Part shown: positions 6,595 through 14,294 of the stretch, one piece after another
Position numbering within the stretch: position 1 is the stretch's first letter
Layout of the letters: each line of letters begins with the position of its first letter
Source of the DNA: Armatimonadota bacterium
Lineage (GTDB): Bacteria; Armatimonadota; Armatimonadia; Armatimonadales; Armatimonadaceae
Assembly (NCBI GenBank): GCA_030833025.1
Contig: JAURHZ010000030.1
Span: forward strand, 1 to 14,294
Direction of reading: 5' to 3'
Length of the DNA stretch: 14,294 bases
Notes under the pieces: generated by a model
The model's input: only the letters and a program-made list of their open reading frames with translations
Databases searched by the model: none
What the model was told of the DNA's origin: nothing
Translations under genes and position numbers: made by a program

Positions 6595-7799
6595 CACCAA
6601 ATAAACCGTCGCTCCCTGATAAGAGCAGTTTTCATAAACTGCGTCTTATCGGCACTTGCCGAAGAGCGATCGAACACCGCAATCCAGCCATTACGTCGTG
6701 CGGTGTCCTGAACAAAGTCAGCCACTTCCCGACGTATCCTCTGCCGGTAGCTAGCATCTGACAAATCAAATACCCGCTTCCGCGATTGTCCTGGCGCCAT
6801 TGCCGATGCCCGATGCCGAAGCACCGGTTTGGACGAACCAACATCCCCCATTGCAGTATCGGCAGTTGAGAGGATTCTCTCAACCACATCACCGACTTCC
6901 TGCTGCCTTACAGCCGACTTCACATCCACTGGAACGGCAGATTCTGCAGAATCCAGCCTTTGTCGCAGTCGTGCTGCCGATGTGTCCCGTACAGCCTTCA
7001 TCGCTGAAATCTGTCCTTCAACGACCTTAGACAACTGATCATCACGAATAGTCGCAAGTCTTTGCATTTCTTTTTGCAAAGCATCTCTTACAATTTCCGC
7101 TCGGCTTCGTACATAAGTCGGCTTTGCGCCGCGCGGGTAAACGACGACAACCTTTAGTGTGCCATCGGGGGCCTTTTCGACAAATGCGGTGGTGCCACTG
7201 AGGCGTGTTCTTTCGGATGCGGCGACATCGGCTGGTAGCTCGGGAACGTTTTGATCCGCTAGAACAGATGATTCACTGGCGATGGCAACCTGAAGGAGGC
7301 CGATAGCGCCATCCGAGATGTACTCAGGAAAAGTTGCCTTTTGTACATTTGTTACAAATTCGGCTTCATCGAGTGCCAGCTGCTGACGCTCTTCGACTTC
7401 AATCCGAGTCCGAAGGGTGTTTAGGGTGGTCTGTCGCGCGGTTTCCGCTTCCTTGCGGACACGACTAAGGCCATCGACGCCTGACTTTTCGAGACCGACC
7501 CTCGAAACGGCAAGGTCTTTGGTGAGTGCAGCGGTGCGGTTATCCCAGTCCGTTGGCGAAAAACTGGCTAACGGTTCACCAATTGGCGGTACAGGGCCTG
7601 CGGGCGAACTCAGGGTAACGGAACGCTTGGTTTCCGGCTGGATAGATCCTACAAGGCTATCCAAATCAACAAACACCCGGATGCCAGAGGCATCCGGTGT
7701 CGGTTTGCATGCAGCAGTGGAAAGTGCGATGAGGCACGCCGCCAGCAGCTTACTTTTGGAGAACTTTAAGGACATCCGCCGTGATATCGAGCGATGCAT
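6594..7799 (-). CDS. Putative lipoprotein with an OmpH/Skp-like plan, unrecognised family
   Basis: 401 residues, no family recognised with certainty. The N-terminus has basic residues, a hydrophobic stretch (LLAACLIALSTAAC) and Cys31 in a plausible lipobox, so membrane anchoring is likely. After it come a beta-like strand (GIRVFVDLDSLV, 39-50), charged helical segments with coiled-coil character at about 85-145 and 232-285, and a final helix followed by WIAVFDRSS (372-380). Strand, long charged helices, then a VFD strand is the order seen in OmpH, whose neighbour here ends KNLALVFDSG. I infer a distant, enlarged OmpH-like chaperone. The start overlaps ompH by 50 bases and has AGGA ten bases upstream; the internal ATG at 7775 gives a shorter signal peptide and is a fair alternative. 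The stop overlaps the lpxD start. Confidence 0.6.
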   Translation of the reverse strand: MHRSISRRMSLKFSKSKLLAACLIALSTAACKPTPDASGIRVFVDLDSLVGSIQPETKRSVTLSSPAGPVPPIGEPLASFSPTDWDNRTAALTKDLAVSRVGLEKSGVDGLSRVRKEAETARQTTLNTLRTRIEVEERQQLALDEAEFVTNVQKATFPEYISDGAIGLLQVAIASESSVLADQNVPELPADVAASERTRLSGTTAFVEKAPDGTLKVVVVYPRGAKPTYVRSRAEIVRDALQKEMQRLATIRDDQLSKVVEGQISAMKAVRDTSAARLRQRLDSAESAVPVDVKSAVRQQEVGDVVERILSTADTAMGDVGSSKPVLRHRASAMAPGQSRKRVFDLSDASYRQRIRREVADFVQDTARRNGWIAVFDRSSASADKTQFMKTALIRERRFIW

Positions 7800-8400
7800 A
7801 AATCACAAGTCCTGAGTCAAACACGAGTGCAAGGTTCTTTTCCTTGGCCACCTGTGCCACCACTTCACGGACTTTGACTGCGAGCTGCTCTTCGAGCTCA
7901 GCTGCCTTTGCATCTACGCGCTTTTGAAAGTCATCCCCAACAGCCTGCAGAATAGCGGCACCATCTTGTTGTGCTTGAGCGAGTTTTTGCAGCTCTTGCT
8001 TTTGCTCTGCAGTCGGATTGACTGTTTGATCAAGGCGCTTAGCAGCCCCCTGCTTCAAGTCGGCCTTGCCTACCAGGGCCTCAATCCGCTTTTTATCCGC
8101 ATCAGATGGCTGAGCCTTCTCATAGAGCGCAGCAAGTTCCTTGATTTCATTGGCATCCAGGAAAACTGCATTCGCATCCTTCATCTTCTGAAACACAGAC
8201 AAAAGCTGCTTCGAGATTTCAGCAAACTTTGCATCGAGCTCAGCCTTCATCTTGGATTCTTGGGCACACCGCCGGAAATTTACGATGCCGAACTGCTGCG
8301 CTTGGGCATGGGATGCCTGTTGTGTGCTGATGACCGTGCCTGTTGCGAGCAGCAGTGCGCCGAAAAGTCGAGCGGTGGTTTTATAACCTGTGAAATTCAT
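7750..8400 (-). CDS. ompH: OmpH/Skp-family periplasmic chaperone
   Basis: 216 residues, with a Sec signal peptide of about 34 residues (hydrophobic LFGALLLATGTVIS, cleavage likely after SHAQA). Skp/OmpH trimers hold unfolded outer-membrane proteins on their way to BamA. The mature part begins with QQFGIVNFRR, the first beta strand of the family, continues as long Lys/Glu/Gln/Ala-rich helices (the arms, about 45-185), and returns to KEKNLALVFDSG, the closing strand. The mature length of about 180 is slightly longer than Skp (141). It begins 18 bases after the bamA stop with a purine-rich AGGAACTGGGA upstream. The bamA-ompH-lpxD neighbourhood is widespread in diderm bacteria. Confidence 0.88.
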   Translation of the reverse strand: MNFTGYKTTARLFGALLLATGTVISTQQASHAQAQQFGIVNFRRCAQESKMKAELDAKFAEISKQLLSVFQKMKDANAVFLDANEIKELAALYEKAQPSDADKKRIEALVGKADLKQGAAKRLDQTVNPTAEQKQELQKLAQAQQDGAAILQAVGDDFQKRVDAKAAELEEQLAVKVREVVAQVAKEKNLALVFDSGLVIYASLDITADVLKVLQK

Positions 8401-8418
8401 GAGTTCAAATCCCAGTTC

Positions 8419-10317
8419 CTAGAATGTCTGTCCAATAGAGAAGTGGCTCCTACCGGTCCCCTTCTGATCAAATCCATAGTCAAGGCGAATCTTACCAATT
8501 CCACCAATGGTGATGCGCAGACCGAAGCCTAACCCCCATTGCGGTTTGAATTGTGAATGCTGTGTAAATCCGGGGATATTCTCACGGTTTACATCCATAG
8601 CATTCCAAGCATCACCGACATCTGCAAACACAACACCGCCAAGCGGGTTGTCTTTTCCAAACGGTATCCGAAGTTCGTTTGAGAACAGGAATGTCCGGTT
8701 TCCCCAGAAGCGGTCGTTAAAGTAACCACGTAGGTTATCCGGTCCTCCCATGAAGAACTGTTCGGAGAAAGAGATATTACCGGTGGCAACACCGATAAGC
8801 AGACGTGATGCCAATACTTTCCGGGTATCGCTCAAATTCTGACGGGGCTTCTCGAGGTTGGTGTACTTACGAATATCGAAGATAAGCTTGGAGAACGCAC
8901 CGCTTTGCGAGCGAGAATCGACTAAGACACGTGGGACGTTCGGAGTTGATGTTGCATCGACGTAGTCAGGATTCAAACGTGGTTTCTGGAAGTTAAAGCC
9001 ACTTGAACCAACTTCGATACTGGGACTGAAAAAGAATCCCTTAGATGGATCTTGTGGATTGTCAACCCGATTAGAGGTCAAACCAAACGTAACCGCAGAG
9101 ACATCACCATTTTGAATCAAGGCACCCCGCAGGTTCTGAATCTGCTCATTTGTCAGAGTGTCGTAGTTGACCTGAAGGTTGTTCGCTTGAATCTGCTCGG
9201 TTCGGGCAGAAACGAATGCACGCGTAAATCGGTCCGCAGTCAAGGGGCGTGAAAGACGTGCAGATGCACCTTCGCGTTGTTCGTAGTACTGATTGTTCGT
9301 GAGGCCCTGCGTGAGTGATCCCGTCATGATGCGGTTGAAACGGAAGTTCAAGCGATTATAGACACTGGCCGAAAGGCTGGTGTTTTGGTTGTCAAACCAT
9401 GGTTCGGTGAAACCTAGCTCGTACGAGTTCTGTGCAACGCCACCCGAGATGGTCCATGCGAGGTTTAGTCCACGCCCTTTCCCCTGTAGGTTTTGTTCAT
9501 CGAAGTTGAGTGTTCCGAACAAACGCTGCTGCGCTGTATAGCCAAGCGAGATACCTGCTTGGGCGGTACGCTGCTCGGGCATCGTAAAGGTGACCTTGAC
9601 CTTACCAACTTCCGAGCCAACCTCAGGGTTCTCAAAGCGTGGCGACTGGAAGATGTTAAGCGCGAGCAGGCGCGTCAGGTCATCATTGAGCAATTTAAAG
9701 TTGAGTGGATCGCCTGGCTTTGAGCGAAGTTCACGCCGGACGACAAAGTCCTTTGTTTTGCTAAGACCCGTGATGGCAATCGATTCGATAACAGTTTCAA
9801 GCAATGGAACGGTGAGTGTTCCCGTTTTTGGGTCGAATTGGTAGCTTTCGGTAACAACGATGTTAAAGCCCTGTTCATCGTAGTACCGGCGAACTTTTGT
9901 GATGTCCTCTGCCAGTGTCTTTGTGTTCAGGACATCGCCGGGCTTGGTTTGGAGCAACGGAAGGAGCTTGGCATTGGGAATCGAGCGGTTGCCGGAAAAG
10001 ACAATATTTCCGATGACGGGATTTTCGACGATTTCAAAGACCACTTTGACTTTGCGATCGAGCGTGTCTTCCGTTCGGGCATAGACTTCGGCATATAGCC
10101 CCTTGTCACGGAGAGCCGCCCGTGCTTTTGTGAAAGCATCGTTGGAAAATGGTTGCCCTTCGCGTACGCCTGCATTGCGGATCACGAGACGCGCCGATTC
10201 ATCGTTTGTGCGCACCAGTCCAGTGATGACAATATCTGCTACCGGTCGCGTATCCTGGGTGAACCCAGGCGCCGCCAGCGCGATTAATGCACTTGAAATT
10301 GCCAGCCGTCGTACCAT
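8419..10317 (-). CDS. bamA: Outer membrane protein assembly factor (Omp85)
   Basis: 632 residues. BamA folds and inserts beta-barrel proteins into the outer membrane. A signal peptide (MVRRLAISSALIALAAPGFTQ) is followed by about three POTRA domains (residues 25-100, 100-180 and 180-260), fewer than the five of E. coli, and then a 16-strand-type barrel. The Omp85 signature NLRGYFNDRFWGNRTF and ADVGDAWN lie near the end, and the last strand ends in Phe (SIGQTF), as a beta-signal should. The ATG at 10317 is chosen because AAAGGG stands six bases before it and it starts the signal peptide directly; in-frame ATGs further upstream lie inside or against the sigma-factor gene. It follows that gene by 28 bases and precedes ompH. 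Confidence 0.93.
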   Translation of the reverse strand: MVRRLAISSALIALAAPGFTQDTRPVADIVITGLVRTNDESARLVIRNAGVREGQPFSNDAFTKARAALRDKGLYAEVYARTEDTLDRKVKVVFEIVENPVIGNIVFSGNRSIPNAKLLPLLQTKPGDVLNTKTLAEDITKVRRYYDEQGFNIVVTESYQFDPKTGTLTVPLLETVIESIAITGLSKTKDFVVRRELRSKPGDPLNFKLLNDDLTRLLALNIFQSPRFENPEVGSEVGKVKVTFTMPEQRTAQAGISLGYTAQQRLFGTLNFDEQNLQGKGRGLNLAWTISGGVAQNSYELGFTEPWFDNQNTSLSASVYNRLNFRFNRIMTGSLTQGLTNNQYYEQREGASARLSRPLTADRFTRAFVSARTEQIQANNLQVNYDTLTNEQIQNLRGALIQNGDVSAVTFGLTSNRVDNPQDPSKGFFFSPSIEVGSSGFNFQKPRLNPDYVDATSTPNVPRVLVDSRSQSGAFSKLIFDIRKYTNLEKPRQNLSDTRKVLASRLLIGVATGNISFSEQFFMGGPDNLRGYFNDRFWGNRTFLFSNELRIPFGKDNPLGGVVFADVGDAWNAMDVNRENIPGFTQHSQFKPQWGLGFGLRITIGGIGKIRLDYGFDQKGTGRSHFSIGQTF

Positions 10318-10323
10318 ATGCAT

Positions 10324-10329
10324 CCCTTT
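10324..10329 (-). promoter_or_regulatory. bamA: Ribosome binding site deciding the bamA start
   Basis: AAAGGG on the minus strand, six bases before the ATG at 10317. The ATG at 10323 abuts it directly and is therefore less likely. Confidence 0.6.
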
Positions 10330-10345
10330 ACGATGTCGAGTGACA

Positions 10346-10975
10346 TCACTTGTCCTGTTTTCCCAATCCCGCGATGTAAGGGTCAAGCCGCAGCTTGATT
10401 TTCAGCCTAGCCCTATGCAGACGTGTTTTGACTGCCGGAACCGTAAGCCCACTCACCTGTGCCACTTCCTCGTAGGACATATTCTCCCACACGGAAAGCA
10501 CAAAAACGTCTCTGTACTCTGGCGATAGCGCATCTACCGCATCCCGCACAAGCGTATCAAGTTCTTTGTCCAAAAAAAGCCGCTCAGGAAGGGCCGACCA
10601 GTCTGCGACATCACGGGCCATCCCATCGTCTTCATCCGTGCCAACCGGAGCATCCAAGCTAAACGATTCGCGACCACGCCTCCGGTCTCGAACCTTGTAC
10701 CAGTTCTTTACATTGTTATAAGCGATTTGATACAGCCAGGTAAAAACCTGTGACTCTCCCCTGAACTTGCCCCACGATCTCCATGCATTGACAAATGTCT
10801 CCTGCATAATGTCCGCCGCATCGTCCGGGTTTCCAACCATCCGCAAGATGAAGTTATAGATCCGAATTTCATGCGCACGATACGCTTTTTCAAAGGCCCG
10901 GCGCTTGCGTGCCTCAGCCCCCCAGAAAGGATAGCGTACCGGGTCTTGCTCCGGTGCAGCGTTCTGGTCGTCCAA
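10346..10975 (-). CDS. ECF-family RNA polymerase sigma factor
   Basis: 209 residues. Region 2 at about 28-95 includes FILRMVGNPDDAADIMQETF and FTWLYQIAYNNVKNWYKVR (core binding, -10 recognition). An acidic linker (GTDEDDGMARD) follows. Region 4 at about 142-195 reads ALSPEYRDVFVLSVWENMSYEEVAQ then VPAVKTRLHRARLKIK, a helix-turn-helix for the -35. The start is TTG at 10975: a TGA lies just upstream in frame and there is no Met until residue 46, which is inside region 2. AAGG stands ten bases before the TTG. No anti-sigma gene follows; bamA comes next. An envelope-stress role is inferred from position between tamB and bamA, and its specific group is not identifiable by eye. Confidence 0.9.
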   Translation of the reverse strand: MDDQNAAPEQDPVRYPFWGAEARKRRAFEKAYRAHEIRIYNFILRMVGNPDDAADIMQETFVNAWRSWGKFRGESQVFTWLYQIAYNNVKNWYKVRDRRRGRESFSLDAPVGTDEDDGMARDVADWSALPERLFLDKELDTLVRDAVDALSPEYRDVFVLSVWENMSYEEVAQVSGLTVPAVKTRLHRARLKIKLRLDPYIAGLGKQDK

Positions 10976-10999
10976 TGTTTCACTACCTTGGACATTTCA

Positions 11000-11015
11000 G
11001 AAACCGAATGGTTTC
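11000..11015. other. Hairpin in the tamB-sigma factor gap
   Basis: GAAACC-GAAT-GGTTTC forms a perfect 6-bp stem with a four-base loop, in the 90-base gap between the tamB stop and the sigma-factor TTG. No T run follows on either strand, so it is not a standard terminator. It may be an RNA processing site, an operator, or chance. Confidence 0.35.
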
Positions 11016-11065
11016 GTTGCAATTCACTTCAGCAACCGATGGTGCAGTATCCGATGTCATCCACA

Positions 11066-14000
11066 TCAGTAGTTGACCGTTCCCCGGATGAAAAACAGCG
11101 TGTCGCGCTGGGTGCTGGTCTGTGCTGCTCCAAGGAGGAAGCGGGGCTGATAGCGTCCCCTGGTACGGAATGTAAACAGCTCGTAATTGACACCATAGCT
11201 GTAAGGAAGCTGACGGCCAGCTTGGCTTCGCGTAGAAAGGCTCCGCGTCAGATCAACACTGAAGCGATCAAATGGTTCATCAAATCGACGAACCACTCGG
11301 AACGTTGCAAGGCCATCCGTGCCATATGTTACATCTAGGGCATCCAAACGAAACGTATCGCGGACACTGTTCGTAATTGGCGCAAACACGCTCGGTACAA
11401 GCCCGGCCTCGAAAATACGGTTTCCAAATTCACGTACAGCCTGATCGGTGTCACCACTTGCGATGAGATCGAACTGCCGTCTGGCTCCTAATAAGTCGAC
11501 GATTTGGTTCCGTGTAAGGCTTGGTTCAGCATCGAGTGTCAGAAGCTGAAGAATCTCGGTGCCACCCACTGCACCGATATCAACAACACCAGTCAGCTTT
11601 GCGAGCACTCGATATGTCTGCGATGTCGATGCACCTGTATTTGCAAGCACTGGGTTTGCAAAACGCGAGTCAACGGCACGTGTGCCATTGCTATCGGCGA
11701 TGCCCGTGATGCGCCCCTCAGCAACAACACCAGCAAGTGTCGCCGTGGACTTGAGCTTCGACCAGTTGACCAGCACATCCCCACCGCGGTTTATATCCAG
11801 ACGTGCGAGCGGATAGCGAAGCTGGCCTCCTGTGGTGATCAAATTCGCCACCACCTTTGTATCCACCATGCTTCCACCAACGGATACATCTCCGCGGCCA
11901 CGTAGCTCCAGCCCCGTCGTCGTGCTTGCGAAAAGAATGGCGCGGGCATCGGTGGCCAGCTTTATCCCAAGCTTCCATTGTGGGTTAACCGTCGCAGTCT
12001 TTGGTGTTCCAGCCGGCACACTTGGCCTCGGAACACGGAAAATAGCATCTCGAACTTCGAGCGGGCTGTTCTCATCAGTGGCAAAAATCGGATTCAGAAT
12101 GTCGCCGGTAATCTTGATAACACCATCCACTTGTGCACTGAGGGCCTCCCCAAGACCATTTGCACCCTTTAGATCCTTGACTTCAAGCCAAGCAGTCAGG
12201 TTGTTAATTTCCGGACGTAGCGCTTTGGCTTCAATCTCAAGGGCATACTGACCACGCAGGCGAGCCACCGGCTGATTCGCATCGGCCTTTTGGAACAGAC
12301 GAGTAAAGTCCTCCAAATTGTCAAGCTGAACATAGCCCTTTAGCTTTGCCGCACCTCCGGGTAGTTTTGGCTGGGATGGAGGTGATGCCAGCTCTATCTC
12401 CCCCCGGGCGACTGTCGCCCTGTTTCCACTTAAGTCAAATGCCACATTGCCCGACTTTAGAGCACTGATCATTTGTCGCTTACTCACCTGTGATGTCAAC
12501 GCTGCGCTAACATCGGTGATGGCCACATTACCGCCAAGCTTTGGCTTGTTTAGTGTCCCGGTTACCGATACCTCACCATTCAATTCCCCAGCGATGTCTA
12601 TCGATTTCCACTGAAGGGCATCGGCGAGTGTCCTTAGCTGAACGTTATCCGCGACCATTTTCAGCTCTTCGATGGGCTTATCGGGAAGAATACGCATGGC
12701 ATCCAGGCTGATTGGGACACCCGCTTTCAAACGGATTTCCTGCTCATCATGTTTGGCCAGTGCTTCATCGATGAACAGATAGAGGTCACCGGCAATGTTT
12801 GCCTCTAGTCGGGCATTGACACGTACGATATCGAGGTTGATCTTGTCTTTCGTCGGTATGACCCAAGCCAGACCATTGCCATCAATTGTGCCTTGAATCT
12901 TTGGCCGTGCAGTTGTCCCCTTAGCGACAATCGTCACACTATCCCATTGACCGACCAAAGGAATATCGCCAATAAACGGCTTGAAGAGGTCCATTGATGG
13001 CTGGATGGATTCAAACACCAAGTCCATCCCGTAGCTCTTATCCGAAGTGCCCTCGGGTAAGCGTAAGGTCCCCCGCCCAGTAATCACGGACTTTTCGGAA
13101 TCAAGAGATGCATCTCGAATGGTCCAGATACGCTCTTCAAGCGTTGCATCTAGGCGTAATAGATCAAACTTGGCCTGTCCCAGCGACGGGGACTTACCAA
13201 GCGCCGTAATCACAACCATCGGGTCCACCCAGCGGTCGCCATCGTGGTGGAGTGTAATGTCGGCCATGGTCGAAATCTCGGCGCTAAGGTTTTCCGGAAT
13301 CTTGTCGGTCCAGCCAATGGGCGTAAATTCCGTTACCGGTAACACTTTCCCTAAGGACCGTAGCTCATCGATCGTTAGTCCATTTACACCTGCTGAAACA
13401 CGGAGCGTTCGCTCCCCTCCAAGCCACTCGAGCTTAGAGAGATTCCAATCGGCGCCGTAATCAGATGTCGCAAGTGGCGACAGGTTTACATCCCAGCCGT
13501 ATGGTCCATCTGCCTGACTCACACGTGTTGCGCTAACACCGAACGGCTTCCCCGGCATCCACCGGCTCGCACCGTACTGAAGAGGGTCGCGTACCTGCAG
13601 CTGCCCACTGAGAATCGGGTACTGTAGCGAGCCAGACACGCCGATACGGGCGGAAACACTCCCCCCAATCGCCGCATCCTGTGTTACACGATTTGCCAAA
13701 ATACCAATGTTCAGGCTTTCCGTCGTCAGTAGCCCGGCAACCTTGCCATCATTTCCAATACGGACATCGCCCGATACACGCCCAGCTTCAAGGGTCGCCG
13801 CGATATTCGACAATGCAAGCGTTTGGTTCTGCCAGAGGAACTGCGTGGATGCGCTTCCGATACGGTACTCGCCAAGTCCAATCGCCTCAAGGTGGACATT
13901 GCCCTCAATCCGCAATTGATCTGTCGTTCCGCTGATTTTTGCACTGATGTCGCCCACATCACCTGAGACATCCCAGTCCGCCTCGCGCCACCCAAAGGCC

Positions 14001-14294
14001 TTGCTAACTGCCTGGTAATCACCGCTCTCATGCAATATGTCCATCGCCCAAGGCATCAGGTCTCCACGCACCATCGGCACCAGACGTGCAATATCAACAT
14101 GCTTTCCCGTTACCGACACATCAAATTGCGGTAAATCCGAGCGCCCCCGAATACGTCCAGTTACCACAACATCCGCGGGCAGCCAGGACACGTAGAGAGG
14201 TTTGATGAGGTCGATGGAGAGGCTACCAGATGTATCACTAATCCAACGAACTTCCTCACAGCGCAGTGCATCCGCCTGCAGGACACGGTTTTCG
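11066..14294 (-). CDS. tamB: TamB-like translocation and assembly module / AsmA-family bridge protein (N-terminus outside window)
   Basis: At least 1076 residues; the frame is open to the right window edge, so the start and any membrane anchor are missing. TamB-type proteins form a long hydrophobic groove spanning the periplasm and are implicated in outer-membrane protein assembly or phospholipid transport. The visible part consists of repeated beta-rich segments (ISAKISGTTDQLRIEGNVHL, INGEVSVTG-like motifs). It ends with the conserved DUF490 domain over about the last 350 residues: TGDILNPIF, TTTGLELRGRGDVSVGG, LLTLDAEPSLTRNQIVDLL, FEAGLVPSVFAPITNSV and a C-terminal strand-rich tail (FLLGAAQTSTQRDTLFFIRG). 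Location upstream of bamA fits the TAM/BAM partnership. The stop lies 90 bases before the sigma-factor gene. A GTG at 14191 is internal, not the true start. Confidence 0.88.
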   Translation of the reverse strand, partial: ENRVLQADALRCEEVRWISDTSGSLSIDLIKPLYVSWLPADVVVTGRIRGRSDLPQFDVSVTGKHVDIARLVPMVRGDLMPWAMDILHESGDYQAVSKAFGWREADWDVSGDVGDISAKISGTTDQLRIEGNVHLEAIGLGEYRIGSASTQFLWQNQTLALSNIAATLEAGRVSGDVRIGNDGKVAGLLTTESLNIGILANRVTQDAAIGGSVSARIGVSGSLQYPILSGQLQVRDPLQYGASRWMPGKPFGVSATRVSQADGPYGWDVNLSPLATSDYGADWNLSKLEWLGGERTLRVSAGVNGLTIDELRSLGKVLPVTEFTPIGWTDKIPENLSAEISTMADITLHHDGDRWVDPMVVITALGKSPSLGQAKFDLLRLDATLEERIWTIRDASLDSEKSVITGRGTLRLPEGTSDKSYGMDLVFESIQPSMDLFKPFIGDIPLVGQWDSVTIVAKGTTARPKIQGTIDGNGLAWVIPTKDKINLDIVRVNARLEANIAGDLYLFIDEALAKHDEQEIRLKAGVPISLDAMRILPDKPIEELKMVADNVQLRTLADALQWKSIDIAGELNGEVSVTGTLNKPKLGGNVAITDVSAALTSQVSKRQMISALKSGNVAFDLSGNRATVARGEIELASPPSQPKLPGGAAKLKGYVQLDNLEDFTRLFQKADANQPVARLRGQYALEIEAKALRPEINNLTAWLEVKDLKGANGLGEALSAQVDGVIKITGDILNPIFATDENSPLEVRDAIFRVPRPSVPAGTPKTATVNPQWKLGIKLATDARAILFASTTTGLELRGRGDVSVGGSMVDTKVVANLITTGGQLRYPLARLDINRGGDVLVNWSKLKSTATLAGVVAEGRITGIADSNGTRAVDSRFANPVLANTGASTSQTYRVLAKLTGVVDIGAVGGTEILQLLTLDAEPSLTRNQIVDLLGARRQFDLIASGDTDQAVREFGNRIFEAGLVPSVFAPITNSVRDTFRLDALDVTYGTDGLATFRVVRRFDEPFDRFSVDLTRSLSTRSQAGRQLPYSYGVNYELFTFRTRGRYQPRFLLGAAQTSTQRDTLFFIRGTVNY

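Noticed and set aside
10318..10386. Longer BamA N-terminus starting inside the sigma-factor gene
   Set aside because: It would place over 20 charged residues before a normal signal peptide; the ATG at 10317 has a clear ribosome binding site.

Overview
The window is a compact, almost wholly minus-strand outer-membrane biogenesis and lipid A operon from a diderm (LPS-type) bacterium with roughly balanced GC. It is followed by an SOS-type cell-division gene and, at the left edge, by a plus-strand tandem repeat. Several traits coexist: a TamB/BamA/OmpH/Lpx cluster, the futalosine menaquinone pathway (MqnD), a YneA-like LysM protein, and upstream dyads resembling the CRAAC-N4-GTTYG LexA box of Gram-positive-type lineages. 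Together they suggest a diderm member of Terrabacteria, such as Armatimonadota or a diderm Firmicutes-like lineage. This is inference from gene content, not a taxonomic match.

Right to centre (14294 down to 6594, minus strand): the C-terminal part of a TamB-like AsmA/DUF490 protein (start outside the window), an ECF sigma factor with a TTG start, BamA with about three POTRA domains, an OmpH/Skp periplasmic chaperone, and an unrecognised lipoprotein whose fold plan resembles a second, larger OmpH. These act in export, chaperoning and insertion of outer-membrane proteins, and in inner-to-outer-membrane bridging.

Centre to left (6594 down to 1343, minus strand): lpxD (broken by an apparent one-base deletion), lpxC, fabZ, lpxA and lpxB make the acyl-chain precursor and most early steps of lipid A. 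mqnD (menaquinone) is joined to lpxB by an ATGA overlap. From bamA to mqnD the genes overlap or lie within 18 bases of each other, so they are probably co-transcribed and translationally coupled. No LpxH/LpxI/LpxG (UDP-diacylglucosamine hydrolase) gene is visible.

1222 down to 848 (minus strand): a small membrane-anchored LysM protein resembling YneA, the SOS cell-division inhibitor of Bacillus. It has its own good promoter (TTGCAT, 17 bases, TATTCT), bracketed by two dyads of LexA-box type.

1 to 737 (plus strand): three full copies and one partial copy of a 216-bp unit. Read in the right frame, the unit encodes the four-cysteine C-terminal cassette (oligo_HPY) of an oligopeptide/dipeptide ABC-transporter ATPase (OppF/DppF type), each copy ending in its own stop codon. 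These look like recent tandem duplications of the 3' end of a transporter gene lying upstream of the window. Bases 738 to 847 separate this array from the convergent minus-strand genes; I see no convincing terminator there.
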